Shown here: in pieces, positions 19,331 to 26,938 of the stretch
Numbering within the stretch: the stretch's first letter is position 1
How the letters are laid out: the number at the start of each line of letters is the position of its first letter
Assembly (NCBI GenBank): GCA_016195805.1
Contig: JACPYT010000004.1
Coordinates: 1-64,000, forward strand
Reading direction: 5' to 3'
Length of the DNA: 64,000 nucleotides
DNA from: Hydrogenophilales bacterium
Lineage (GTDB): Bacteria > Pseudomonadota > Gammaproteobacteria > Burkholderiales > Thiobacillaceae
Position numbers and translations under genes: made by a program
Notes under the pieces: generated by a model
Seen by the model: only the letters and a program-made list of their open reading frames with translations
What the model was told of the DNA's origin: nothing
Database searches by the model: none

Positions 19331-19828
19331 GTGCGTGCCCGGCCGGACCTGATCGAACATCTGCCCCGTCTGCGCCGCTACGCCCGGGCGCTGACGGGCG
19401 ATGCCGCGCGCGCCGACGACCTGGTGCAGGACACGCTCGAGCGCGCGCTGGCCAAGCTCGATCTATGGCAGCCGGGCAGCGATCTGCGCGCCTGGCTGTT
19501 CACGCTGATGCACAATCTGTTCGTCAACCAGTTACGGGCGCGCCGCCCGCAGGACACGGCGCTCGACGAGGCGCTGGAGATCCCGGTGAGCGGCGGGCAG
19601 ATGGAGGCACTGGCCGCGCGCGACCTGCACGCGGCGCTGGCGCGGCTGCCCGACGAACAGCGGGCGGTGATCCTGCTGGTGGGGCTGGAACAGTTTTCCT
19701 ATGCCGAGGCCGCCCAGGTGCTGGGCGTGCCGGCCGGCACGGTCATGTCGCGTCTCGCCCGTGCGCGCGAGCGGATGCGGCAGATGCTGGCGGGCGAGCC
19801 CGCCGTACAGTTGAAGGTGGTGAAATGA
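19331..19828 (+). CDS. ECF-type RNA polymerase sigma factor
   Basis: This 165-residue sigma factor has region 2 (residues 8-75, including ADDLVQDTLERAL and the LRAWLFTLMHN core-binding helix) and region 4 (about 105-155, including QRAVILLVGLEQFSYAEAA and the recognition helix GVPAGTVMSRLARARERM). Regions 1 and 3 are missing, as in all ECF proteins. It begins at GTG 19331, immediately after the lipoprotein stop, which implies translational coupling. The 3' end overlaps the anti-sigma gene by four bases (ATGA). Confidence 0.95.
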   Translation: MRARPDLIEHLPRLRRYARALTGDAARADDLVQDTLERALAKLDLWQPGSDLRAWLFTLMHNLFVNQLRARRPQDTALDEALEIPVSGGQMEALAARDLHAALARLPDEQRAVILLVGLEQFSYAEAAQVLGVPAGTVMSRLARARERMRQMLAGEPAVQLKVVK

Positions 19829-20598
19829 CGGAGCCCGTGCGCGAGGACGATTTGCATGCCTATGTGGATGGCGCGCTGGCCGAGGCGCGCCGCCTCGAGG
19901 TCGAGGCCTGGCTGGCCGCCCATCCGGACGACGCCGCGCGGGTGCAGGCGTGGGCCGGACAGAACCAGGCGCTGCATGCGGCCTTCGACGGCGTGCTCAA
20001 CGAACCCTTGCCGATCGATCTGGTGCGCGCCGCCCGCCGGCAACCGGCGCACATGCCCTACAAGGCGGTGGCGGCGGCGCTGGCCCTCGTCGCGAGCGGG
20101 CTGATCGGCTACGGCGTCGGCCAGCGGGCGGACCAGCCGATGCCGGCGCCGCTGCACTTCGCCCGCGATGCGGCGATCGCGCATGCGGTGTTCAGCCCCG
20201 AGGTGCGGCACCCGGTCGAGGTGGACGCGGCCCACGCCGCGCATCTGGTGAGCTGGCTCTCCAAACGCATCGGCACGCAGCTCAAGGCGCCGGATTTCGG
20301 CGCCCTTGGGTTTGAATTGCTTGGCGGACGGCTGCTGTCGGACGAGTCCGGCCCGGTGGCGCAGTTCATGTACCAGGATGCGCGCGAGCGCCGCGTCACG
20401 CTCTACGTACGGCGTGCGGTGGCGGGCAATCGCGAGACGGCGTTCCGCCACGTCACTGAAAACGGCGTCGAGGTGTTCTACTGGATCGACCGCGATTTCG
20501 GCTACGCGCTGTCCGGTCAGATCGCGCATGCGGACATGCAGAGGCTGGGCGATGCTGCCTACCAGCAGTTGGTGGGCAAAGAGGCGGCGGCGGACTGA
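19825..20598 (+). CDS. Membrane anti-sigma factor
   Basis: This 257-residue protein has a cytoplasmic N-terminal domain (about 1-75) with the anti-sigma pattern DDLHAYVDGAL and an Ala-rich helix (WLAAHPDD), then one membrane helix (about 79-98) and a periplasmic domain. This is the usual design of RskA/COG5662-type anti-sigma factors, which hold the partner sigma factor at the membrane. No zinc-binding HxxxCxxC motif is seen, so it is not a ZAS-type redox sensor. Start overlaps the sigma gene stop. Confidence 0.85.
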   Translation: MTEPVREDDLHAYVDGALAEARRLEVEAWLAAHPDDAARVQAWAGQNQALHAAFDGVLNEPLPIDLVRAARRQPAHMPYKAVAAALALVASGLIGYGVGQRADQPMPAPLHFARDAAIAHAVFSPEVRHPVEVDAAHAAHLVSWLSKRIGTQLKAPDFGALGFELLGGRLLSDESGPVAQFMYQDARERRVTLYVRRAVAGNRETAFRHVTENGVEVFYWIDRDFGYALSGQIAHADMQRLGDAAYQQLVGKEAAAD

Positions 20599-20654
20599 AG
20601 ACGATTCAATCCCGACGCGAGGCATTCGCGCCGTCCCGCGTTGTCTGCGAACCG

Positions 20655-20660
20655 TATAAT
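20655..20660 (+). promoter_or_regulatory. -10-like TATAAT before the potassium channel gene
   Basis: A perfect TATAAT lies 66 bases before the channel start and just after the anti-sigma gene. No good -35 hexamer is seen at 16-18 bases, so activity is uncertain. Confidence 0.3.
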
Positions 20661-20726
20661 CGCTCCATAATTTCTTGACCCGGTTCCTGCCCGGTGGGGC
20701 TCGTTCCTGCCTGCCCGCCTTCAAAC

Positions 20727-22337
20727 ATGGCCCTGTCCGACGCCCTGATCCACTTTGCCTACCGGCTGCAGGCCTCGTCGCGCTACGCCGGCACCAAGGG
20801 TTTCTTTCACCGGCTGCTTGCCGACCCCCGCTCCCATCGCCGGGCGTTGTACGACGCCGCCATGATTGTGCTGGTGCTGACCAGCGTGTTCCTGCTGATC
20901 TACGAAGTCCGGCACGAACTGGGGCCATGGTCGAATGCGTTCGAGGCCTTCGTGGTGGCGGTGTTCATCGTCGAATATCTGCTGCGCATGTGGCTGTACA
21001 GCGACAGCCACGCCATCCTGATCGAACACTGGGAGCATGCCGAACTGGCGGGAACGCGGTTTCGCCCGGCCCCGGCGTTATGGGCCGTGGTCAAACGCAA
21101 GCTGGCCTACATGGCGACGCCGATGGCGATCATCGACCTGCTGGCCATCCTGCCCGGCTACCGGCCGCTGCGCTTCCTGCGCATCTTCCTGCTGTTCCGG
21201 CTGCTCAAGCTGTTCCGCTATGCGCGCAACCTGTCCGCCTTCGGCGAGGTGCTGCTGGAAAAGCGCTTCGAGCTCTTCACCCTGTCGATCTTCGTCGGCT
21301 CCATGGTGCTGATCGCTGCGGTGGCGATGTACCTGTTCGAGGCGGAGCAGGCGCATCCGCGGGTGTCGAGCATGATGGACGCCCTGTACTGGGCGGTGAT
21401 CACCATCACCACCGTAGGCTACGGCGACATCGTGCCGCAGACCACCGAAGGGCGCATCGTCGCCATGGTGCTGGTGTTCGCCGGCATCGCCGTGATTTCC
21501 TTCGCCACCTCCATCATCGTCATGGCCTTCCACGAAAAGATGGGCGAACTGCGCGACAACCGTGTGTTCTCCAATGTGGAGCGGCTGTCCGGCGTGACCA
21601 TCGTGTGCGGCTACGGCCGCATCGGGCAGGTGGTGGCGGAACGGCTGGCTGCCGGCAGGGATCCTTTCGTCGTCGTCGACCGCAATCCCGAAGCGGTGAG
21701 TCTGGCGCATCGCCACGGCTATCTGGCGGTGGCGGGCGACGCCACCAACAATACCCTGCTGAGCAACCTCGGGCTGGGCCGCCAGGCCTCGCGCATCCTC
21801 TGCCTCACCCATGACGACGTCAGCAATGTCTACATCACGCTGACGGCACGCCAGGTCTCGCCGGACATCCTGATCGTCTCGCGCGCCAACAAGGCGGAAA
21901 CGGGACGCAAGCTCACCCAGGCGGGAGCCGACCACGTGGTGCGCCCCTACGAGGTGGTCGGCCATATGGCGGCGGAGTTCATCGGCCAGCCGGTGGCCTT
22001 CGAGGCCCTGTACGACGTGATCACCCGCGCCCGGGGCATCCATCTCGAGCCGGTACGCGTCACGCCGGGATCCTGGCTGGATGCGCGCCACGTCGGCGAC
22101 ATCGACTTCGTCGGCCAGCACCTGATGTTGTTCGGCGTGATTCGCCCGCACGCCTCCCCGGAAGCGGCCGGACTGGATCGCTACGAGCTGCGCGACGCCC
22201 ATTTCTACTTCAATCCGGGGGCGGACTTCGCGCTGCATGCCCACGACATCCTAATGGTCGTCGGCCACCAGGCCAGCCTGTTCCGGCTGAAGGAAGCCCT
22301 GGGACAGCGCCGCCCCTTCTGGAAGCCGTCCCGATGA
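20727..22337 (+). CDS. Potassium channel with voltage-sensor-like domain and RCK domain
   Basis: This 536-residue channel has six membrane helices in about residues 45-265. The selectivity filter TTVGYGD is at 228-234, and an Arg-rich helix 4 (FLRIFLLFRLLKLFRYAR) resembles a voltage sensor. A cytoplasmic RCK/TrkA-N domain follows with the nucleotide-binding GYGRIG near residue 295 and the strand VVVDRN. The last 150 residues look like a TrkA-C region. It would conduct potassium under control of membrane voltage and a nucleotide or ion ligand. ATG 20727 is the likely start; another in-frame start lies 11 codons upstream. Overlaps the next RCK gene by four bases. Confidence 0.92.
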   Translation: MALSDALIHFAYRLQASSRYAGTKGFFHRLLADPRSHRRALYDAAMIVLVLTSVFLLIYEVRHELGPWSNAFEAFVVAVFIVEYLLRMWLYSDSHAILIEHWEHAELAGTRFRPAPALWAVVKRKLAYMATPMAIIDLLAILPGYRPLRFLRIFLLFRLLKLFRYARNLSAFGEVLLEKRFELFTLSIFVGSMVLIAAVAMYLFEAEQAHPRVSSMMDALYWAVITITTVGYGDIVPQTTEGRIVAMVLVFAGIAVISFATSIIVMAFHEKMGELRDNRVFSNVERLSGVTIVCGYGRIGQVVAERLAAGRDPFVVVDRNPEAVSLAHRHGYLAVAGDATNNTLLSNLGLGRQASRILCLTHDDVSNVYITLTARQVSPDILIVSRANKAETGRKLTQAGADHVVRPYEVVGHMAAEFIGQPVAFEALYDVITRARGIHLEPVRVTPGSWLDARHVGDIDFVGQHLMLFGVIRPHASPEAAGLDRYELRDAHFYFNPGADFALHAHDILMVVGHQASLFRLKEALGQRRPFWKPSR

Positions 22338-23047
22338 GGCCCCGTTTCGCCCTGTTCGGCTGCAACCCGCTCGCCATCGAAGTGGCGCGGCGCCTGATCA
22401 TGGCCCGCACATCCTTCGTCATGCTGGACAGCGATGCGGCGCTGGTGGAGGCAGCGCACAAGGAAGGCATGCCCGCCCGGCAAATCGACTATACGGACGA
22501 CGATGCCCTGCGCGAGGTCGGAATCGGCAGCCACATCGAGGGCGTGTTCTGCCTGTTCGCGGAGGATTCCGAGAACGTTTTTCTGGCCATCTCGGCCCGC
22601 GCGCTGGATCCGCAATTGCGGATCGTCGCCGTGTGCCAGGCCCCGCAGGCGGCGCCCAAGCTGCTTGCCGCCGGCGCCGACAAGGTGGTCGACCCCTACG
22701 AGATCAGCGGCGCCCGCGTGCACGAACTGATCCAGCGCCCGGAAGTGGTCGAGCTGCTGGAGCAGACTGTGTTCGGGCAGCAAGACCTCAACATCGCCGA
22801 GATCACCATCCCGCATCACTCCTGGCTGCATGGCGTGCGCCTTTCCGGCCTGCGCGAGGTCATGACGCAGAATGTCCTGCTGCTCGGAGTGGTGGATCTG
22901 GAGCGCGGCAAGGATCTCATCTTCAGCACCCGCGGCATCGACCACAGGCTGGACTACGACGATGTGCTGGTGGTGATCGGCGCGCGCAGCGAGATCGATG
23001 CCTTCCGTACGCTGATCGACCGGACGGTACTGCCGCCGAGCGCCTAG
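22334..23047 (+). CDS. Free-standing RCK/TrkA-type regulatory protein
   Basis: This 237-residue soluble protein has the same TrkA-N plus TrkA-C layout as the end of the upstream channel. It has a degenerate nucleotide loop (FGCNPLA in place of GxGxxG), the second strand FVMLDSD, and a C-terminal domain containing GVVDLERG and VLVVIGAR. It is translationally coupled to the channel by an ATGA overlap. I infer that it forms mixed gating rings with the channel's own RCK domain. It is not a transporter itself. Confidence 0.85.
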   Translation: MRPRFALFGCNPLAIEVARRLIMARTSFVMLDSDAALVEAAHKEGMPARQIDYTDDDALREVGIGSHIEGVFCLFAEDSENVFLAISARALDPQLRIVAVCQAPQAAPKLLAAGADKVVDPYEISGARVHELIQRPEVVELLEQTVFGQQDLNIAEITIPHHSWLHGVRLSGLREVMTQNVLLLGVVDLERGKDLIFSTRGIDHRLDYDDVLVVIGARSEIDAFRTLIDRTVLPPSA

Positions 23048-23256
23048 CGCAAACGCTGGTCGGAGGTGGAGGGGGCAGCGTAATAGGCCGGGTTCGGCCA
23101 GACGCGGGAGTTCAGGCTGAGCGGTCTAACCATCTCATTATTCGGCCGCAGGAGACGGTCAGTGGAAAACCATGCGACATGTAGGTATTTGACAGCTTTT
23201 TGTCAGCCTCACAGAGTTAAGATTCTTCCCTCGTTTCCGGAACCCTCCCCTCAAAG

Positions 23257-24783
23257 ATGGTTTACAAGGCTTCTCTCCCTGCCGCGAACGCTTGGCATCG
23301 GGGGCTCGTTTTCATTCTCCTGAATAGTCTGATCTGGTGGGTCGCGTTCAGTGTTTCGCGCCATTATCTGGACGGGGCAGACATGGTGGAGAACTATGCC
23401 TGGGGCATCAACTGGCAATGGGGTTCCAACAAGCATCCGCCCATGTTCGGCTGGGTCGCGGCGGCCTGGTTCACGGTATTTCCTACCGTTGACTGGGCTT
23501 ACTATCTTTTGAACGAACTCAACTTGGGCGCGGCATTTGTTCTGCTGGCTTTGGCCATGCGCCGTGTCCTTTCGTCTCCGCAGGTCTTTGTGGCGTTGGC
23601 GCTGACCGCGCTGGCAACCTGTTTTGGCGCTGACTCGGGTTACAAGTACAACGCCGACACCGGGCAACTTCCCTTCGTCGCCGGCTTCCTTTGGGCAGCC
23701 CTGGCCGGGGTGCAGGAAAAGCGTTCGCGTTATTACCTCCTGGCCGGGGTATTCGCTGGTGCTGCCGTCTTGACCAAATATTACGCTCTGGTATTGCTTC
23801 TTGCAGTGGGGCTGGGTATCTGGATCAGCCTGCGCCCACCGTTCCGAGACATGGTGAAGGGTGGCTTATTAGCCGGGTTCGTCGGTCTTGCCCTGGTGAG
23901 TCCGCACCTGTTTTGGGCAGCGCAGCATGATTGGCCGACGCTTCATTACATGCATGCAGCCCATTGGGTCCAAGCCCCTCAGGGGGGGGCGCATGCTTTG
24001 TCTGATGCTTTGCAGCGAGTCTTCTTGTTCGGTGCAGTTGCATTGGCCACTTGGCGGCTCGCTTTCATCCGTTTGCCAGGTTCAGTCCCCCCGCAGTCAG
24101 AAAGCCGAACTCCGCGTTTGGGGCTCGGAATATTCATGCTAAGTCTGGTTCTGACGCTCCTCGTTTCACGGATGGAAAACCTGGAGTTGAACGCGCCTTG
24201 GTTTATTCCTGCATTTCTGTTCCTGGGATGGGCCCTGGTGGACTTGACTCCTCCAACTATCAATTGGAGGATCTATCAGCGACGCATGCAGGGCACGATG
24301 CTTGTTTGGTGGGGATTGGTCCTGACGGGAGCCGTGGTCTATGAAGCGAGGTACCGGGACTATCCAGCGCCTCCGGCTTATGCGTTACCCCAAAAGGTCG
24401 CCGAAGACGTCACCCGACTGTACCATCGGACTTACCACCAGCCCCTCCGTTACGCAGCAGGCAGTTTCCCCTATCCGTATGTCATGTCGTTCTATTCCCC
24501 CGATCATCCAAGAGGGCTCGCCGGTTTGGATCTTTCCGGCTCACTCTGGATAGATCGTCAGGCGCTCATGCGAGACTCCAAGGTAGTTATTTGCGGCACG
24601 GAACAATTCGACAGACGAGATGTCCTCTCTTGTGAACAGGAGGCCCGACGCGTTTTTGGCATACCGGCATCCACTGTCGTGCTCAACTATCCCGTTTATG
24701 ACCCCAAACATCAGCGATCGGGCATTCAGCATTTCACCGTTCTGGTGTACGCGCCATACAACCCAGATGAGCGCATGACCTGA
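23257..24783 (+). CDS. GT39-family membrane glycosyltransferase (ArnT-like)
   Basis: This 508-residue protein has about ten to twelve membrane helices and a periplasmic C-terminal domain from about residue 390. The first loop carries an acidic DGAD motif followed by a helix and NKHPPMFGW, matching the GT39/PMT_2 pattern. In that pattern a first-loop Asp acts in polyprenyl-phosphate-sugar transfer, and the HPP element is typical of ArnT-like enzymes. It probably adds a sugar from an undecaprenyl carrier to lipid A, a glycan or a protein. Acceptor unknown. The gene stands alone with lower GC than its neighbours. Confidence 0.85.
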   Translation: MVYKASLPAANAWHRGLVFILLNSLIWWVAFSVSRHYLDGADMVENYAWGINWQWGSNKHPPMFGWVAAAWFTVFPTVDWAYYLLNELNLGAAFVLLALAMRRVLSSPQVFVALALTALATCFGADSGYKYNADTGQLPFVAGFLWAALAGVQEKRSRYYLLAGVFAGAAVLTKYYALVLLLAVGLGIWISLRPPFRDMVKGGLLAGFVGLALVSPHLFWAAQHDWPTLHYMHAAHWVQAPQGGAHALSDALQRVFLFGAVALATWRLAFIRLPGSVPPQSESRTPRLGLGIFMLSLVLTLLVSRMENLELNAPWFIPAFLFLGWALVDLTPPTINWRIYQRRMQGTMLVWWGLVLTGAVVYEARYRDYPAPPAYALPQKVAEDVTRLYHRTYHQPLRYAAGSFPYPYVMSFYSPDHPRGLAGLDLSGSLWIDRQALMRDSKVVICGTEQFDRRDVLSCEQEARRVFGIPASTVVLNYPVYDPKHQRSGIQHFTVLVYAPYNPDERMT

Positions 24784-24864
24784 TATTGCTCAGTCCTATG
24801 CAAAGCGCTTGCAAGCTATTGCCCCCACCCCAGGTGTAGCAAACTCTCACAACTGGAGTATTCA

Positions 24865-25674
24865 ATGAAACGACCCACGACGATAGGCCTCATGATGCTC
24901 GCCGCGGCAACGCTTACGAGCCTCCCAGCGTTGGCTGCGGACCCTTCACTGCACCAGGTCTATCAGGCGGCCGAGGCCGGCAATCTGAAGCAGGCGGAAT
25001 CCATGATGGATCAAGTGCTGCGCGACCACCCGGCTAGTGCAAAGGCGCATTTTGTGGAGGCTCAACTTCTCGCAAAAGAAGGCCGCCTGGATTCGGCCAA
25101 GACGGAACTGGCAACGGCAGAGCGTCTGGAGCCGGGGCTGCCTTTCGCCAAGCAGGCATCGGTGCGTGAACTGAAGACACGCCTCGGTACGCCGGCATCC
25201 TCGATCTCGCCCGCCACGCCGGCTCTGCCGACACAAGCGGCTCCGGGCATTCCATGGGGCATGCTGATGGTCGGCGTACTCCTGGTCGCAGCCATTGTTT
25301 TCTTCATCCGTTCGCTGAACCGGCAGCGCGTCATGTCGGCCCCCGGCGCCGGCGTCGCAGCCTACGGTTCTGGCGGCGGGATGGCGCAGCCCTATGGCAT
25401 GGGCGGCGTGGGACCTGTGTCTCCCTCGGGAGGCATGGGGTCGGGCATTCTGGGCGGACTCGCGACGGGTGCAGCGGTCGGCGCCGGGGTCGTGGCAGGC
25501 GAGGCGCTGATGCACCGACTGCTGGATGGGGGTCAGCATGCGGATATGCCGCTGACGTCGCCGGTCAATGATCCCGCGCAGTCCAGCTATGACATGGGAG
25601 GCGCGGATTTTGGCATCGCCGATGACGCATCCTGGGATGATGCGTCGGCTGGCGGCGGCGATGACTGGAGCTAG
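24865..25674 (+). CDS. Membrane-anchored TPR protein with glycine-rich tail
   Basis: This 269-residue protein has a signal peptide (to about residue 24, LPALAA), two or three tetratricopeptide repeats (about 28-110), a membrane helix (about 131-150) and a Gly/Ala/Met-rich segment with a second hydrophobic stretch (LGGLATGAAVGAGVVAGEAL). The tail is acidic (DDASWDDAS, GGGDDWS). This layout suggests a TPR adaptor in the periplasm tethered to the inner membrane. Partner unknown. Good CTGGAG site before the ATG. Confidence 0.7.
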   Translation: MKRPTTIGLMMLAAATLTSLPALAADPSLHQVYQAAEAGNLKQAESMMDQVLRDHPASAKAHFVEAQLLAKEGRLDSAKTELATAERLEPGLPFAKQASVRELKTRLGTPASSISPATPALPTQAAPGIPWGMLMVGVLLVAAIVFFIRSLNRQRVMSAPGAGVAAYGSGGGMAQPYGMGGVGPVSPSGGMGSGILGGLATGAAVGAGVVAGEALMHRLLDGGQHADMPLTSPVNDPAQSSYDMGGADFGIADDASWDDASAGGGDDWS

Positions 25675-26059
25675 CGACCGACGCCAGCCATGTCGACTGG
25701 AACACCCCGCTCGTCATAGGAGGCTTCCTCTCACGTTGAGCTGGTTTATGACAACGCCAGTCTGGCATTCAGACGCCGTTTAGGTGAGGCGGAGCCCATC
25801 CCTTTGCCAAAGAGAAAGCCGAACGGCCGTTCCGCACCGATGAACGGAGCCTAGGCAAGATCAGCCTGTGTGACCGGAAGTGTGTCGTTCCTGATAGCGG
25901 ACACACGTCCCAGTCGGTCTGAATGGCCAATACCGGTCGGACTCTGCTGCTTATTCTCGTTTTAACCGCATTTATCCAATGGTTCCCCCAATGGGCCGAG
26001 TGTGCCGGCGCCGGATTCCTGACCGGCAAACGGCAGGCGCCCTGCGGCGGGGATTGGAT
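25675..26059. other. Spacer of 385 bases without a convincing gene
   Basis: No supported gene. Phrases such as GCCGAACGGCCGTTCCGC (from 25818) and AGCGGACACACGTCCCAGTC (from 25894) recall decayed spacer repeats, also glimpsed at 150-215, 6300 and 10395. A 70-codon open frame at 25923 begins with a hydrophobic stretch but lacks a ribosome binding site and overlaps the next gene. Confidence 0.4.
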
Positions 26060-26938
26060 TCATAGCGCAGCGCCCAGGCTCCAGTCCAGGATGCGCCAGC
26101 GCCGTTCGTTGCTGCCTTCGACGGCGATCTGGTAACCCAGGCGCTGGATGGCGCCGGGGCGGGTGAGGAACGTCTCTTCGCGGAACGGCAGGGTGGAATG
26201 TTCGATCCGCCAGGGATTTGGACCCTTGCGGTAGCCGAAGCTGATTTCGACGTCCAGCCAGTCGAGCAGCTGCGAACGGGCGGGCTGCGTCCAGGCGACG
26301 AGATGGGACAGGTCGGTGGTCGCGGGCAGCGGTTGGGCGCGGCCCCGCACGTAGATGAAGCAGTCGCCGGCGACGAGCAGCCAAGTGGGGCGGGCGGGCG
26401 GTTCGCCGGCCGCCACCGCGAGTTCGAGCGCGGCGGTGCCGCCGCGGCTGGGCGGCAGGCGTTCCCAGATTTCGAGGTAGTCGGCTTCGATGCCAGTTTC
26501 GGTCACGCGCTCGCCGTCGAAGGCCATGCGGCCGATGTCGCGGCTGCCGTTGGCGGGCTGGAAATCCATCTGGCGATGCCAGGTGCAGCGGTCGCCGTCG
26601 ACCTGGGTGACGCCGCAAAACCCCTGCTGGCGCGCCAGCCAGGCCAGCTGGGCGTCGTCGCATTCGGCCAGGCAGCCGACGCCGGAGAAATCGGGCCGCC
26701 CGGCGGGAATTCGCAGGTCGGCGTGCCAGTGCGGGGTCTGCAGCCAGAAGACGTGGCTGCGTTCGTCGCGTTGCCCGGCGGTTTCCAGCAGGCTGCGACG
26801 CCACACGCCGAGATAGGTGCTGGGCACCGGTGCGGGCGACACGGCCGTATCCGGGGAACCGGCAAAGGGTGCGAGGCGCTGCCGGGACAGATCGCGCAAG
26901 GCGTCGGCAAGGGTCGATCCGGTGCGGCACAGGGTCAT
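26060..26938 (-). CDS. Conserved-looking soluble protein of unknown function
   Basis: I cannot assign a family with confidence. The 292 residues are soluble and beta-rich, with many aromatic residues (YLGVWRR, VFWLQTPHWHADLRIP, DYLEIWERL). These suggest a lipocalin-like or duplicated beta-barrel fold. The N-terminal 50 residues are helical. The start ATG at 26938 overlaps the stop of the GGDEF-EAL gene by four bases, so it is translationally coupled and is the last gene of the riboswitch-headed operon. There is no signal peptide. Confidence 0.65.
   Translation of the reverse strand: MTLCRTGSTLADALRDLSRQRLAPFAGSPDTAVSPAPVPSTYLGVWRRSLLETAGQRDERSHVFWLQTPHWHADLRIPAGRPDFSGVGCLAECDDAQLAWLARQQGFCGVTQVDGDRCTWHRQMDFQPANGSRDIGRMAFDGERVTETGIEADYLEIWERLPPSRGGTAALELAVAAGEPPARPTWLLVAGDCFIYVRGRAQPLPATTDLSHLVAWTQPARSQLLDWLDVEISFGYRKGPNPWRIEHSTLPFREETFLTRPGAIQRLGYQIAVEGSNERRWRILDWSLGAAL

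Noticed and set aside
23189-23215. TTGACA-like box before the GT39 gene
   Set aside because: No -10 hexamer at 16-18 bases; the box is part of a short inverted repeat (TGACA/TGTCA), so no promoter was called.
25923-26135. 70-codon frame with a hydrophobic start
   Set aside because: No ribosome binding site, overlaps the end of the opposite gene, and the second half is Arg/Ser-rich as in shadow frames.
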